NCBI RefSeq assembly: GCF_008632075.1 | Contig: NZ_VWVM01000009.1 | Span: 62,001 to 126,000, forward strand | DNA from: Candidatus Pantoea gossypiicola | GTDB lineage: Bacteria; Pseudomonadota; Gammaproteobacteria; Enterobacterales; Enterobacteriaceae | DNA: 64,000 nucleotides | Direction of reading: 5' to 3' | Shown: positions 1 through 13,705 of the stretch, in pieces | Layout of the letters: each line of letters begins with the position of its first letter | How positions within the stretch are numbered: the first letter of the stretch is position 1 | Translations under genes and position numbers: made by a program | The notes under the pieces: generated by a model | What the model was told of the DNA's origin: nothing | Databases searched by the model: none | Seen by the model: only the letters and a program-made list of their open reading frames with translations

Positions 1-9
1 ACAGGGTCA

Positions 10-1326
<1,317 letters not shown>

Positions 1327-1341
1327 TTAGTCAATCCTAAG

Positions 1342-1376
1342 ACAGACAACGCGCGAAAAGTTCGCGCGTTGTCTGT
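1342..1376 (-). other. Perfect 16-bp hairpin between pyrG and eno
   Basis: Arms at 1342-1357 and 1361-1376 are exact reverse complements separated by a 3-nt loop. On the minus strand no T-run follows the 3' arm, so it lacks the form of a simple intrinsic terminator. It is more likely an intercistronic mRNA processing or stabilising element that lets eno be expressed differently from pyrG. The function is inferred. Confidence 0.8.
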
Positions 1377-1381
1377 GAAAC

Positions 1382-3034
<1,653 letters not shown>

Positions 3035-3249
3035 TTAGGTTTAAAGACGGTGGAATAACCAGGACGGGAAAACAGTATACTGGAAACCGCTATCAGCCAC
3101 AATTGATGAATCACAGCCATCCTCCAACGCATTGCTGCGTCATAACATAGCCGATAGCTGCCCATGAAATGTTGATGTGCGTCACAAAGTTATTGCCGCG
3201 CTGAAACGAGTAAGCACAAGTGGCGATTTTATGCACAGCGCTGGAATAA

Positions 3250-4038
3250 TCAGCTTTTTTCGCCCTGTTTTACCTGCTGCCAGGCCGCTTCCATCTGCTC
3301 CAGCGTGGCACCCGGCATGCTTAATCCCTGTGCTGCGATGATCGCTTCGACTTCGCGAAACCGGCGCTCGAACTTATCATTCGCCTTTTGCAGCGCCGTT
3401 TCCGCTTTGCTGCCAAGATGACGCGACAGGTTAACGGTGGCGAACAGCAGGTCACCAATTTCCTCTTCCAGCTTTTCGCTGTCCACCACGCTTTGCTGCG
3501 CTTCGTGCATCACTTCATCAATCTCTTCATGCACTTTTGCCACTACCGGCCCCAGCGTGGTCCAGTCAAATCCCACATTGTGACAGCGTTTCTGAATCTT
3601 ATGGGCGCGCATCAGTGCGGGCAATGCTTTAGGGATATCGTCCAGCGCCGAATGCTGCGCTTTATCAGCCCGCTCGGCGGTTTTAATCGCTTCCCAGTTT
3701 TTCAGCACGTCGCTGCTGGTTTCTGCCCTGGCATCGCCAAAAATGTGCGGATGACGGCGCTCCAGCTTGTCACTGATGGCGTGACAGATATCCTCAAAAT
3801 TAAAGCGCTCCTGTTCGCTGGCCATCTGCGCATAAAACACCACCTGAAACAGCAGATCGCCCAGTTCGCCGCGCAGATCGTCAAAATCTTCGCGCTGGAT
3901 GGCGTCCAGCACTTCGTAGGTCTCTTCCAGCGTATAGGGGGCGATAGAGGTGAAGGTCTGTTCACGATCCCACGGGCAGCCATGCTGGGGATCGCGCAGG
4001 GTTTTCATGATGCCAAGCAGGCGCTCAATAGCGTTCAT
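3250..4038 (-). CDS. mazG: Nucleoside triphosphate pyrophosphohydrolase MazG
   Basis: Hydrolyses (d)NTPs to monophosphate and pyrophosphate; in E. coli it moderates ppGpp level and survival in starvation. The 262-residue product carries two MazG domains. The first has the metal-binding pattern EETYEVLDAI...GELGDLLFQVVF, the second EEIDEVMHEA...EEEIGDLLFATVNLSRHLG. The reading frame stays open 52 codons further upstream, but the ATG at 4036-4038 begins the family sequence MNAIERLLGIM, is preceded by AAGGATCC, and gives the family length, so that start is used. The gap to relA is 156 bp and has no mazE or mazF, which separate these genes in E. coli. Confidence 0.96.
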   Translation of the reverse strand: MNAIERLLGIMKTLRDPQHGCPWDREQTFTSIAPYTLEETYEVLDAIQREDFDDLRGELGDLLFQVVFYAQMASEQERFNFEDICHAISDKLERRHPHIFGDARAETSSDVLKNWEAIKTAERADKAQHSALDDIPKALPALMRAHKIQKRCHNVGFDWTTLGPVVAKVHEEIDEVMHEAQQSVVDSEKLEEEIGDLLFATVNLSRHLGSKAETALQKANDKFERRFREVEAIIAAQGLSMPGATLEQMEAAWQQVKQGEKS

Positions 4039-4093
4039 TCGGGTGGATCCTTGATTGATGGTCAGATGACAGGGAACAGAGAGGCGCATGGCA

Positions 4094-4131
4094 GGCGCTG
4101 ACGGATGCAGTAACGCACGTCCGTCAGCGCC
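4094..4131 (-). repeat. 12-bp inverted repeat between relA and mazG
   Basis: Arms 4094-4105 (GGCGCTGACGGA) and 4120-4131 are exact reverse complements around a 14-nt loop that can itself pair TGC with GCA. It occupies the place of mazEF in E. coli. No T-run follows on either strand, so it is listed as a structural or REP-like repeat and not as a terminator. Confidence 0.6.
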
Positions 4132-4194
4132 CTGGGGTGCAGATTGCGCCCGCGCAACCGCACGCTGCCGGTTGCCGCTGGGCCTGACTGACAA

Positions 4195-6426
4195 TCAGTG
4201 CAGGCGGCGGGCGTCAATGATATCAGAGACCTGGTTCAGGCGCGCCAGAACACGTCCCAGTACCTGATGGTTGTAGATCTCAATATCCATGTCGATGGTC
4301 GCCAGCTGCTTTTTCGTGTCGCTGCGGCTTGAGACACCCAGTACATTCACTTTTTCGTTGGCGAGAATGGTGGTGATGTCACGCAGCAAACCGCTGCGAT
4401 CGTTGGCGGTGACGCGCACCACCAGTGAGTATCCACTGGAGTAGCTCTCGCCCCACACGGCATCGACGATACGTTCCGGCGCATGTGAAATCAGTTCAGA
4501 GAGCTGGTCGCAGTCGGCGCGGTGAATTGAGATGCCGCGCCCCTGGGTAATGAAGCCCACAATGTCATCGCCCGGAATCGGCTGACAGCAGCGGGCAATG
4601 TGGTGCATCAGATTGCCCACGCCCTCGACGACCACGCGTCCACTCTCTTTGCGCGCGGGCTGCGAGTAGGATTTCTGGGTCAGCTGGCGCAGCGCTTCGC
4701 GATCTTCCTCTTCCGCACTCGGCTTGTTGAGCTTCGCCTGCAGGAAGTTCACCATCTGGTTAAGACGAATATCACCGCCGCCAATCGCCGCCAGCAGCTC
4801 TTCCAGTGAGGTCACGTTGTAGCGCGGCAGCAGCAGTTTTTCCGCTTCGCGCAGGCTGATATCGAGCTGATTCAGTTCGTTATCCAGAATCTGCCGTCCG
4901 GCGATAATGTTCTTGTCGCGATCCTGCTTGCGGAACCAGTTGTGGATCTTCGAGCGTCCACGGCTGGTGGTGATATAGCCCAGATTCGGGTTGAGCCAGT
5001 CGCGGCTCGGGTTCGGCTGTTTCTGGGTGATCACTTCAACCTGATCGCCCATCTGCAGCTGATAGGTGAACGGCACGATGCGGCCACCGATTTTTGCACC
5101 GATGCAGCGGTGACCGATATCACTGTGGATATGGTAGGCGAAGTCGAGCGGCGTCGAACCGGCCGGCAGATCCACCACGTCACCTTTCGGCGTAAAGACG
5201 TAGACCCGGTCATCGAACACCTGACTGCGGACCTCCTCCAGCAGCTCGCCGGAGTCGGCCATCTCTTCCTGCCAGCTAATCAGCTTACGCAGCCAGGCGA
5301 TACGCTCTTCATGACCCGCAGCGCCGCGCGCGCTGCTGGAGGTTGGTCCCTCTTTATATTTCCAGTGCGCCGCCACGCCCAGCTCGGCATCTTCATGCAT
5401 CTGGCGGGTACGGATCTGGATTTCCACCGTTTTGCCCTGCGGGCCTAACACCACGGTATGAATCGACTGATAGCCGTTGGGTTTCGGGTTAGCGACGTAG
5501 TCATCAAACTCGCTGGGCAGATGGCGATAGAGTGTATGCACCGTGCCCAGCGCGCCGTAGCAATCCTGCAGGCGATCGGCCACGATGCGCACCGCCCGCA
5601 CGTCAAACAGCTCATCAAAGGCCAGCGACTTTTTCTGCATCTTACGCCAGATGCTGTAGATATGTTTCGGACGACCGTAGACCTCGGCGCGCACGCCCTC
5701 TTTAGCCATCTCTTTACGCAGGTTGCTGACGAAGTTGTCGATATACTGCTCGCGGTCGATACGCCGCTCATGCAGTAACCGGGCGATATGCTTGTATTCG
5801 TCGGGATGCAGATAGCGGAAGCAGTAATCTTCCAGCTCCCATTTGAGCTGACCGATACCGAGACGGTTGGCCAGGGGCGCATAGATGTTGGTGCTCTCTT
5901 TGGCGGCCAGCACCCGCAAATCTTCCGGCGCATCTTTCATTTCGCGCAGGTTCATGATGCGTTCGGCCAGCTTGAGCACCACGCAGCGGAAATCTTCCAC
6001 CATCGCCAGCAGCATGCGGCGGACGTTATCGACCTGTTCAGAGGCCATAGAGTCGTTGTGGATCGCTTTCAGCTGTCGGATGGCGTCCATATCGCGCACG
6101 CCGTGTACCAGCGAGACGATGCCTTTACCGACGGCGGTTTCCAGTTCCTCTTCACTCACCACTTCATCGTTAGCCAGCGGGAAAATCAGCGCCGCACAGA
6201 GGCTTTCAATATCCATGCTGAGCATCGAGAGGATTTCCACCATCTCGATACCGCGCCACAGCAGCAGCGACTGATCGGGATGGCCCTGCGTCTGCGCTTC
6301 GCAGTAGCGCCAGGTCTCAGCAACGCGTTGACAGGATTGCGGGTTGGCAATACCGAGACTGGCGATCCACTGGTCGAGGGCGAAATCCCCCTCAGTATTT
6401 AAATGCGCACTTCTGACCGCAACCAT
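4195..6426 (-). CDS. relA: (p)ppGpp synthetase RelA
   Basis: Ribosome-associated GTP/GDP pyrophosphokinase that makes the stringent alarmone when uncharged tRNA enters the A site. The 743-residue product starts MVAVRSAHLN like E. coli RelA (744). Order of parts: an N-terminal hydrolase-like domain in which the HD residues used by SpoT are replaced by a FPLAN segment, so hydrolysis should be lost; the synthetase domain with HIYSIWRKMQKKS and NGYQSIHT; a TGS domain (VYVFTPKGDVVDLPAGSTPLDFAY); and a C-terminal ACT domain in the last 80 residues. The gene sits between rlmD and mazG, all on the minus strand. Confidence 0.98.
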   Translation of the reverse strand: MVAVRSAHLNTEGDFALDQWIASLGIANPQSCQRVAETWRYCEAQTQGHPDQSLLLWRGIEMVEILSMLSMDIESLCAALIFPLANDEVVSEEELETAVGKGIVSLVHGVRDMDAIRQLKAIHNDSMASEQVDNVRRMLLAMVEDFRCVVLKLAERIMNLREMKDAPEDLRVLAAKESTNIYAPLANRLGIGQLKWELEDYCFRYLHPDEYKHIARLLHERRIDREQYIDNFVSNLRKEMAKEGVRAEVYGRPKHIYSIWRKMQKKSLAFDELFDVRAVRIVADRLQDCYGALGTVHTLYRHLPSEFDDYVANPKPNGYQSIHTVVLGPQGKTVEIQIRTRQMHEDAELGVAAHWKYKEGPTSSSARGAAGHEERIAWLRKLISWQEEMADSGELLEEVRSQVFDDRVYVFTPKGDVVDLPAGSTPLDFAYHIHSDIGHRCIGAKIGGRIVPFTYQLQMGDQVEVITQKQPNPSRDWLNPNLGYITTSRGRSKIHNWFRKQDRDKNIIAGRQILDNELNQLDISLREAEKLLLPRYNVTSLEELLAAIGGGDIRLNQMVNFLQAKLNKPSAEEEDREALRQLTQKSYSQPARKESGRVVVEGVGNLMHHIARCCQPIPGDDIVGFITQGRGISIHRADCDQLSELISHAPERIVDAVWGESYSSGYSLVVRVTANDRSGLLRDITTILANEKVNVLGVSSRSDTKKQLATIDMDIEIYNHQVLGRVLARLNQVSDIIDARRLH

Positions 6427-6455
6427 AACCTCTCCTGCACAACGACATTCATCGC

Positions 6456-7772
6456 TTATGTTTTTCTGAACAGCACCATGGATTCGAGATGACGGGTATG
6501 TGGGAACATATCCAGCATCGCGACCCTTTCCAATTGGTAGCCTGCCGACAGCAATGTCTGGCTGTCGCGGGCGAGTGTTGTGGGATTACACGAAACATAG
6601 ACCACGCGTTCTGGTGCAAGTTTAACCACATGCGCCATGACGCCCGCAGCCCCGGCGCGTGCCGGATCGAGTAATACCTTGTTAAATCCCTGTGCCGCCC
6701 ACGGCTGGCGCGACACCTCTTCTTCCAGATTATGCTGAAAGAAACTGACATTTTTAAGATTATTCAAATCAGCATTATACGCTGCCTGCCGCACTAATGC
6801 TGCAATCCCCTCCACACCAACCACATTTTGTACGAAGATTCCTATAGGAAGTGTGAAGTTTCCCATGCCGCAAAACAGATCCAGAACCCGGTCTTCCGGT
6901 TGCAGATCGAGCCAGGCGATCGCCTTCGCAACCATCTGCTGATTAACACCATCGTTAACCTGAATAAAATCCTGTGGACTGAAGGTTAGCTTAAGCTGGT
7001 GAGATTGATAAAACGGCATCCACTCGCTTAACGCGGTCAATGCTTCTTCACCCGCATCCAGGAACAGCATCAGCTGATGCTTATGCGAAAACTGTTCCAG
7101 TTTTTCACGATCGTCCGGATGCAGCGCATCAAGATGGCGCAGGATCATCAGCGGGCCGTTATCCGCCAGCACCAGTTCCACATGTCCGAGACGCCTGACG
7201 GCGCGCAACGCATTGAGGCATTGGTGCAGCGGAACCAGTAACGCTTCAAGTTCGGGCACTAAAACGGGGCAGTGCTGAATATCGACCAGATCGTTGCTGG
7301 CTTCCTGGCGGAAACCCATCTGTAAGCGTTGCGCTTTATTTTGCCATTGCAGACCCAGACGGGCACGACGACGGTAGCCCCAGGGCTGACCGGCGATCAC
7401 CTCATCTACGGCCACGTCCTGTGCTGCGGCCTGGCTCAGCATCCGGCTCAGCGCCTGGGATTTGCTCTGCTGTTGCAGCGCCACATCGGCATGCTGCTGC
7501 TGGCAGCCGCCGCAGCGATCGTAATGCGGACAGCGCGGCGTGACGCGCTCCGGGCTGCGGCTAATCAGTCGTGTCACTTTCGCACGGGCAAATTGACGTT
7601 TATCCTCTGTCAGCACGACCTCCGCCTGTTCACCCGGCAGAGCACCCGTGACAAAAAGGGTTTTGCCCTTGTGGCGCGCCACCCCCTGACCGAACGGATC
7701 GAGCTCATCAATGGTGACCGTGATCCGTTGTTGCGTCGTCACGCGCTGTTTTGCAACGTAAAATTGCGCCAT
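6456..7772 (-). CDS. rlmD: 23S rRNA (uracil-1939) C5-methyltransferase
   Basis: Methylates U1939 of 23S rRNA with S-adenosylmethionine. The product of about 438 residues shows a TRAM RNA-binding domain ([20 protein letters not shown]), an iron-sulfur cysteine set [11 protein letters not shown], the SAM-binding motif [14 protein letters not shown] and the catalytic cysteine in [12 protein letters not shown]. The frame is open to 7826. The MAQFY start at 7770-7772 matches the family. An alternative ATG four codons earlier (MNNT) lies directly against an AAAGAG motif, so the exact start is open by four residues. It is divergent from barA across 93 bp and about 30 bp upstream of relA. Confidence 0.96.
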   Translation of the reverse strand: MAQFYVAKQRVTTQQRITVTIDELDPFGQGVARHKGKTLFVTGALPGEQAEVVLTEDKRQFARAKVTRLISRSPERVTPRCPHYDRCGGCQQQHADVALQQQSKSQALSRMLSQAAAQDVAVDEVIAGQPWGYRRRARLGLQWQNKAQRLQMGFRQEASNDLVDIQHCPVLVPELEALLVPLHQCLNALRAVRRLGHVELVLADNGPLMILRHLDALHPDDREKLEQFSHKHQLMLFLDAGEEALTALSEWMPFYQSHQLKLTFSPQDFIQVNDGVNQQMVAKAIAWLDLQPEDRVLDLFCGMGNFTLPIGIFVQNVVGVEGIAALVRQAAYNADLNNLKNVSFFQHNLEEEVSRQPWAAQGFNKVLLDPARAGAAGVMAHVVKLAPERVVYVSCNPTTLARDSQTLLSAGYQLERVAMLDMFPHTRHLESMVLFRKT

Positions 7773-7865
7773 AGTGTTATTCATTCTCTTTATCGAAAAC
7801 GGCCTGCATCGTTTTGTCGACAGCATGCACAGGGACGTTAATGCCGGAGTAGCCAGGCGACTATT

Positions 7866-10601
7866 ATGACCAAATACAGCCTGCGGGCGCGAATGATGAT
7901 TTTAATTCTGGCACCCACGCTGATGGTTGGCCTGCTGCTCAGCTCATTTTTTGTGGTGCATCGCTACAATGAGCTACAGCGCCAGGTGATCGATGCCGGG
8001 GCTAACATCATCGAACCCCTGGCGATCTCCAGCGAATACAGCATGACGTGGCACAACCGGGATGCCATGCGTGAACTGGTCAGCCTGCTGCATCGCCGCC
8101 ATTCCAGCATCGTCCGGGCCATCTCGGTGTTTGACAATCACAATCAGCTCTATGTCACCTCTAACCACAAGCAAAATCTCAGCCTGCTGCAACAGGATGA
8201 TATCCGCGCCCTGCCTGACGATGTCTCAATGGAGCGCCACGGCAGCCTATTAATTCTGCGTACGCCGATTACCTCCGAGCGTTACGATGTGGATGAATTA
8301 CCGGATGAAGATGCCAAGCCAGCGGGCAATCCGCTGGGCTATGTTGCGATTGAACTTGATATGCAGTCGGTGCGCCTGCAGCAGTACAAAGAGGTGTTTG
8401 TTGCCACGCTGATGCTGCTCTTCTGCCTTTGTCTTGCCATGCTGTTTGCTTATCGTCTGATGCGCGATGTCACCGGCCCGATCCGCAATATGGTTACCAC
8501 CGTTGACCGTATCCGTCGCGGCCAGCTCGACAGCCGCGTTGAGGGCTACATGCTGGGTGAACTCAACATTCTGAAAAACGGCATTAACGCGATGGCGATG
8601 TCGCTGACCGCCTATCACGAAGAGATGCAGCACAATATCGACCAGGCAACCTGGGATTTAAGAGAGACGCTGGAGCAGCTGGAAATTCAGAATGTTGAAC
8701 TGGATCTGGCGAAGAAACGCGCGCAGGAGGCGGCGCGTATTAAATCTGAGTTTCTGGCCAATATGTCGCATGAGCTGCGAACGCCGCTCAATGGCGTACT
8801 GGGCTTTACCCGACAGATGCTGAAAACCCAGCTGCGCACCACCCAACGCGACTATATGCAAACCATTGAACGCTCAGCCAATAACCTGCTTAGTATTATC
8901 AACGACGTGCTCGATTTTTCGAAGCTGGAAGCGGGCAAGCTGATGCTGGAGGCGATCCCCTTCCCGCTGCGCGCCACGCTGGATGAGACCCTGGTGCTGC
9001 TGGCACCGTCGGCACATGAAAAGGGGCTGGAGCTGACGGTGGTGTGTGACAGCAGCGTGCCGGATAACGTGATTGGCGATGCGCTGCGCCTGCAACAGAT
9101 TCTGATCAACCTGATTGGTAACGCCATTAAGTTTACCGAGCAGGGTTACATCGGCCTGCGCGTCGGACAGCGGGTGATTACCCAGTCACGCGTCGAGCTG
9201 GAGATTCAGGTTGAGGACACCGGCATCGGCATCTCTGAGCAGCAGCAGACACAGCTGTTCCAGGCGTTTCGTCAGGCTGACGCCAGCATTACGCGCCGCC
9301 ATGGCGGCACCGGGCTGGGTCTGGTCATCACTCAGAAGCTGGTGCGAGAGATGGGAGGTGAAATCACCTTCAGCAGCCAGCCGGATCAGGGGTCGACCTT
9401 TGTGATTCGCGTACAGCTGGATCTCAATCCTAATGCGCCCGGTATGCCTCGCGTGCTGGATGCGCTGTCCCATGCGCGCATTGCCTATGTGGAAGCGGAT
9501 GCTAACGTTGCCAGCGCCGCGCTGGAGATGCTGAGCGCTACCCCATTGCAGATCGACTACAGCGAAACGCTGGAGGGACTAAAAGCGTCTCACTATCCGC
9601 TGCTGCTGATGGCGATGCCGGTCGGTTTCAGCCAGCCTGAACTGCTTAATGAGCGCCTGATCAATGGGCTGCTTGATCGGGCAGACAACGTGCTGATGGC
9701 CCTTCCCAGCCCGATGATGTTGCTGGCTGATGAACTAAAGGTACGCGGCATTGACGGCTGCATCGCTAAGCCGATCTCTCTGACGCGGCTTCTGCCGATG
9801 TTACTGGATCTCCATACCCGCCAGGTCAGCGAACTGCCGCTGTCACCGCGACTGCCGCTGACGGTGATGGCAGTGGATGATAACCCGGCCAACCTCAAGC
9901 TGATTGGCGCGCTGCTGGAGGAGCAGGTGCAGAACATCCTGCTATGCAGCAGCGCAGAACACGCCATCCGTGAAGCGCGTCAGCAGTCGCTGGATGTGAT
10001 TCTGATGGATATTCAGATGCCTGAGATTGATGGCATTCGCGCCAGTGAAATTATCCGGGGGCTGCCGCATCACGCAAATACACCGATTGTGGCGGTGACC
10101 GCACATGCCATTGATGGCGAGCGTGAACAGCTGATCAAGGCGGGTATGAATGACTATCTTGCCAAGCCGATTGATGAGAGCAAGCTGAGACAGCTGCTGG
10201 CGCGCTATACGCCGCCGCCGGTGGTCTCCCTGCCTGAACTGCAGCCAATATTACCGACGCTGGACTGGCAGCTGGCGCTGCGACAGGCGGCAAACAAACC
10301 CGAGCTGGCGCGCGATCTGCTGCGAATGCTGCTGGAGTTTTTACCGGAAGTGCATGCGAAGATGGCGCAGTTTATGACGACCAATGAGGTCAACGCCCTG
10401 CGTGAAATTATTCACAAGCTGCACGGCAGTGCCAGCTACAGCGGCGTGCCGCGCATGAAGCAACTTTGTCATCAGCTGGAACGAGGATTGCTGGAGGCCA
10501 GCGATATCGCCGCGCTGGAGCCGGAACTACTGGAGCTGCAGGATGAGATGGAGAACGTTGCCAGAGAAGCCCGGCGACTGTTGGGGTTCGGGGAGGTCTG
10601 A
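7866..10601 (+). CDS. barA: Hybrid sensor histidine kinase BarA
   Basis: Inner-membrane tripartite sensor kinase that phosphorylates UvrY, which activates csrB/csrC transcription and so controls CsrA. The 911-residue product starts [18 protein letters not shown] with the first membrane segment. A periplasmic sensor region follows, then a second membrane segment near residues 175-195, a HAMP linker, the H-box [12 protein letters not shown] with His302, an ATPase domain (GTGLGLVI), a receiver domain with phospho-acceptor Asp715 (LMDIQMP) and a C-terminal Hpt domain with His850 (HKLHGS). Residue numbers are from codon counts. uvrY is not in this window, but csrB is (see 33190). Confidence 0.98.
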   Translation: MTKYSLRARMMILILAPTLMVGLLLSSFFVVHRYNELQRQVIDAGANIIEPLAISSEYSMTWHNRDAMRELVSLLHRRHSSIVRAISVFDNHNQLYVTSNHKQNLSLLQQDDIRALPDDVSMERHGSLLILRTPITSERYDVDELPDEDAKPAGNPLGYVAIELDMQSVRLQQYKEVFVATLMLLFCLCLAMLFAYRLMRDVTGPIRNMVTTVDRIRRGQLDSRVEGYMLGELNILKNGINAMAMSLTAYHEEMQHNIDQATWDLRETLEQLEIQNVELDLAKKRAQEAARIKSEFLANMSHELRTPLNGVLGFTRQMLKTQLRTTQRDYMQTIERSANNLLSIINDVLDFSKLEAGKLMLEAIPFPLRATLDETLVLLAPSAHEKGLELTVVCDSSVPDNVIGDALRLQQILINLIGNAIKFTEQGYIGLRVGQRVITQSRVELEIQVEDTGIGISEQQQTQLFQAFRQADASITRRHGGTGLGLVITQKLVREMGGEITFSSQPDQGSTFVIRVQLDLNPNAPGMPRVLDALSHARIAYVEADANVASAALEMLSATPLQIDYSETLEGLKASHYPLLLMAMPVGFSQPELLNERLINGLLDRADNVLMALPSPMMLLADELKVRGIDGCIAKPISLTRLLPMLLDLHTRQVSELPLSPRLPLTVMAVDDNPANLKLIGALLEEQVQNILLCSSAEHAIREARQQSLDVILMDIQMPEIDGIRASEIIRGLPHHANTPIVAVTAHAIDGEREQLIKAGMNDYLAKPIDESKLRQLLARYTPPPVVSLPELQPILPTLDWQLALRQAANKPELARDLLRMLLEFLPEVHAKMAQFMTTNEVNALREIIHKLHGSASYSGVPRMKQLCHQLERGLLEASDIAALEPELLELQDEMENVAREARRLLGFGEV

Positions 10602-10752
10602 CCGGCCTGTTGCCACGCCAGCTATACGCGCAAACCCTAACCGGCAGGAGCTTTAGCTTCCGCTGACGCACCTGTCCCCAGGGTAAAGGGCTGATGCCGT
10701 AAAACTATGTTTACCGCCAGCATCACCGTCAGGACTATCAGGCTCGCATTGC

Positions 10753-10794
10753 CTGGCCGGATATCATAACAGTCAGTGAAATCCGGCCAGTTTT
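10753..10794 (+). terminator. Possible barA terminator overlapping the garK 3' end
   Basis: Arms 10753-10762 (CTGGCCGGAT) and 10781-10790 are exact reverse complements followed by TTTT on the plus strand. The right arm lies inside the last codons of convergent garK. The 18-nt loop makes it less certain as a terminator. Confidence 0.45.
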
Positions 10795-11912
10795 AGCGTC
10801 GCGGCCACATTACGCGCCGTCATCTCAACATTCTTTCCGGCATTCGCGAGTGCCTCATCCAGCGTACAGACGCTGTAAAGCACGCTGAATACCGCATCAA
10901 TCCCATGCTGATGCACCACGCCGACATCTGCCGTCAGGCTTCCGGCGATGCCAATCACCGGCTTGTTAAAACGCTTTGCCACGCTGGCGACCCCAATCGG
11001 CACCTTGCCATTAATACTCTGGCTGTCGATACGCCCTTCACCGGTAATCACCAGGTCCGCATCTTTGACTTCTTCAGCCAGCCCCAGCGCCTCAGTAACA
11101 ATCTCAATGCCGCGCCGCAGCTCCGCCTGACAGAAGGCGTGCAGCGCCGCGCCCATGCCGCCCGCTGCACCGCCGCCGGGAATATGCAGCACATCGATGT
11201 CGAGATCGCGGTGGATAATCGCGGCGTAATGGGCCAGCGCCTGATCGAGCTGCTGCACCAGCGCCGGGGTCGCCCCTTTCTGCGGACCGAAAATGGCCGA
11301 TGCGCCCTCTTTGCCGGTCAGCGGATTAGTGACGTCACAGGCCACTTCAATGCGGCACTGATGGATGCGGGCATCCAGGGCGTCAATATCAATGCTGGCG
11401 AGCTGAGAGAGCGCGCCACCACCGTGACCAATCTCGTTGCCCTGGGTGTCGAGCAATCGGGCACCGAGCGCCTGCATCATCCCGGCACCGCCGTCGTTGG
11501 TGGCGCTACCGCCAATACCAATGATGATGTGACCGACGCCCTTATCCAGCGCATGTCTGATCAACTCGCCGGTGCCGAATGAGGTCGTGATCAACGGGTC
11601 ACGCTGTGAAGCGGGCACCCGCTCCAGTCCGCTAGCCGCTGCCATTTCGATATAAGCAGTGGACTCATCGCCGGACAAGCCATAAAAGGCGTCGACCTGC
11701 GTGCCCAGCGGCCCGGTCACCTTCAGCCTGACGATTTTTCCCTTCGTCGCCGCCACCATCGCTTCTACCGTGCCTTCGCCACCGTCGGCAACCGGTATTT
11801 TCACGTAATGCGCATCGGGAAAAATATCACGGAAACCCGCTTCAATCGCCGATGCCACATCCAGGGCGGATAAACTCTCTTTATATGAATCCGGTGCGAT
11901 TACGATTTTCAT
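10773..11912 (-). CDS. garK: Glycerate 2-kinase
   Basis: Phosphorylates D-glycerate to 2-phosphoglycerate, the last step of the glucarate/galactarate route, feeding enolase. The 379-residue product matches the glycerate kinase type 1 family (E. coli GarK 381), with [12 protein letters not shown] near the N-terminus, the glycine-rich [14 protein letters not shown] segment and [15 protein letters not shown]. The frame is open 30 codons upstream, but the ATG at 11910-11912 opens the family N-terminus [16 protein letters not shown]. It is the last gene of the gudP-to-garK operon, 73 bp after garR, and converges with barA. Confidence 0.96.
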   Translation of the reverse strand: MKIVIAPDSYKESLSALDVASAIEAGFRDIFPDAHYVKIPVADGGEGTVEAMVAATKGKIVRLKVTGPLGTQVDAFYGLSGDESTAYIEMAAASGLERVPASQRDPLITTSFGTGELIRHALDKGVGHIIIGIGGSATNDGGAGMMQALGARLLDTQGNEIGHGGGALSQLASIDIDALDARIHQCRIEVACDVTNPLTGKEGASAIFGPQKGATPALVQQLDQALAHYAAIIHRDLDIDVLHIPGGGAAGGMGAALHAFCQAELRRGIEIVTEALGLAEEVKDADLVITGEGRIDSQSINGKVPIGVASVAKRFNKPVIGIAGSLTADVGVVHQHGIDAVFSVLYSVCTLDEALANAGKNVEMTARNVAATLKLAGFH

Positions 11913-11985
11913 AGGCAATCCGAGCGCAGTTGAGTAATTAAAACGGCTCCTGACCAGTCCGGTTTGGAGAGACCGGCACCGGGTT

Positions 11986-12870
11986 TTAGCGGACGATTTC
12001 AACCTTCGCTAACTTCTCATAATAGCAGGCCAGCGCGCTGTGGTCGGCGTTACCCTGTCCATCGTTGCGCAGCGCCTGCATCATCTCCATCACCGCCGCC
12101 GTCAGCGGCAGATGCGCGCCGATGCTGTGCGACGTGTCCAGCGCGTTCGCCAGATCTTTGATATGCAGGTCGATACGAAAGCCTGGCCTGAAGTTGCGAT
12201 CCATCACCATCGGCGCTTTGGCATCCAGTACTGTGCTGCCCGCCAGCCCACCGCGAATCGCCTGATAAACCAGATCCGGATTTACCCCCGCTTTAGTCGC
12301 CAGCGACAGCGCCTCGGACATTGCCGCAATGTTCAGCGCCACAATCACCTGGTTTGCCAGCTTGGTGACGTTACCTGCACCGATGTCGCCGGTATGGACG
12401 ACCGATCCGGCCATGGATTTCATGATGTCATAGCAGGAATCGAACACGGCTTTATCACCGCCGACCATCACAGAGAGCGTGCCTTCAATCGCTTTTGGTT
12501 CGCCGCCGCTGACCGGCGCATCCAGCATTTTTATCTGCTTTTCTGCCAGCGCATCATGCACTTCCCGGCTCGCCAGCGGCGCAATGGAACTCATGTCTAT
12601 CACCACCAGGCCCGGCTTCGCCCCTTCAATGATACCGTTTTTCCCCAGGCAGACCTCGATCACCTGCGGCGAGTTCGGCACCATGGTAATCACCACATCA
12701 CACTGCTCAGCCACCTCTTTTGGCGTTTTCGCCACGGTCGCGCCCAGTTCCGTCAGCTCTGCTTCGTTTTCGGCGTTGTGATCGCGTACCACCAGCGAAT
12801 AACCGGCTTTTACCAGATTCTTACTCATGGGTTTGCCCATAATGCCCAGGCCGATGAATCCAATTTTCAT
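11986..12870 (-). CDS. garR: 2-hydroxy-3-oxopropionate (tartronate semialdehyde) reductase
   Basis: Reduces tartronate semialdehyde to D-glycerate with NAD(P)H. The 294-residue product equals E. coli GarR in length and starts with the dinucleotide-binding motif GLGIMGKPM. It has the substrate-loop signature [21 protein letters not shown] and the catalytic lysine in GNVTKLANQ, as in the beta-hydroxyacid dehydrogenase family. The start at 12868-12870 is preceded by AGGGGAAA. It lies 19 bp after garL and uses the product of the GarL aldolase. Confidence 0.97.
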   Translation of the reverse strand: MKIGFIGLGIMGKPMSKNLVKAGYSLVVRDHNAENEAELTELGATVAKTPKEVAEQCDVVITMVPNSPQVIEVCLGKNGIIEGAKPGLVVIDMSSIAPLASREVHDALAEKQIKMLDAPVSGGEPKAIEGTLSVMVGGDKAVFDSCYDIMKSMAGSVVHTGDIGAGNVTKLANQVIVALNIAAMSEALSLATKAGVNPDLVYQAIRGGLAGSTVLDAKAPMVMDRNFRPGFRIDLHIKDLANALDTSHSIGAHLPLTAAVMEMMQALRNDGQGNADHSALACYYEKLAKVEIVR

Positions 12871-12889
12871 TGCGTTTCCCCTTGATTGA

Positions 12890-13660
12890 TTAACGCTTAA
12901 ATTTGTCGCATAACGCCTGCGAGGCGTTGCGGAACATCCCGACATCGCTGCCGACGGCCACAAAGGTGGCACCCCACTCCAGATAGCGACGCGCGTCCGC
13001 TTCCACCGGTGCCAGAATGCCGCTCGGCTTACCGGCGGCTCTGGCACGTTCAAAAATGTGTTTAATCACTTTCAGCACTTCAGGATGCGCAGGCTGGCCG
13101 AGATAGCCCAGTGCAGCGGAAAGATCGCCCGGCCCGACAAAAATACCGTCGACGCCGTCAACGGCTGCAATGGCATCAATGTTGTCGACTGCCTGCTGGG
13201 TTTCGATCTGCACCAGCACCGTGATGTTGTCATTGATGGTGCTGTTGTAATCCGGCAACGTGCCGTACATGTTGCTGCGGTGCGATACCGAGACACCGCG
13301 AATCCCGGCGGGCGGATAGCGGGTTGAGGCGACCGCACGCAGTGCTTCCTCTTCGGTCTCGACAAACGGCACCAGAAAGTTATTAAACCCGATATCCAGC
13401 AGTCGCTTAATGATCACCGGCTCGTTGCAGGGCGGACGCACCACGGGGGCGCTGTGGCTGCCTTTCAGTGCCATCAGCTGCGGCACGAAGGTCGTGATGT
13501 CGTTGGGTGCGTGTTCGCCATCCAGTACCAGCCAGTCGAAACCGGCCAGCCCCAGGATTTCAGTTGAGATCGGACTGGCCAGCGCACACCAGCTGCCAAT
13601 CAGGGTGTCGCCCGCTAACAGGCGACGACGAAATCCATTGGGCCAGGCTGCATTACTCAT
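12890..13660 (-). CDS. garL: 5-keto-4-deoxy-D-glucarate aldolase
   Basis: Cleaves 5-keto-4-deoxy-D-glucarate to pyruvate and tartronate semialdehyde. The 256-residue product belongs to the HpcH/HpaI class II aldolases. It has [15 protein letters not shown] near residue 40, [20 protein letters not shown], the [16 protein letters not shown] loop, the LVQIET metal-ligand strand and [18 protein letters not shown]. Length and sequence follow E. coli GarL. It sits 45 bp after gudD, so a dehydratase and the aldolase that uses its product are cotranscribed here; in E. coli they are in separate gud and gar operons. Confidence 0.97.
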   Translation of the reverse strand: MSNAAWPNGFRRRLLAGDTLIGSWCALASPISTEILGLAGFDWLVLDGEHAPNDITTFVPQLMALKGSHSAPVVRPPCNEPVIIKRLLDIGFNNFLVPFVETEEEALRAVASTRYPPAGIRGVSVSHRSNMYGTLPDYNSTINDNITVLVQIETQQAVDNIDAIAAVDGVDGIFVGPGDLSAALGYLGQPAHPEVLKVIKHIFERARAAGKPSGILAPVEADARRYLEWGATFVAVGSDVGMFRNASQALCDKFKR

Positions 13661-13705
13661 GGTTGAACTCCTGTGACGGTGGCTCCGCGGCGGGAGCCAG
13701 AAAGG

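Noticed and set aside
4039..4194. 52-codon N-terminal extension of MazG
   Set aside because: The extension has no similarity to MazG, and the ATG at 4036-4038 has its own ribosome site and gives the family length.
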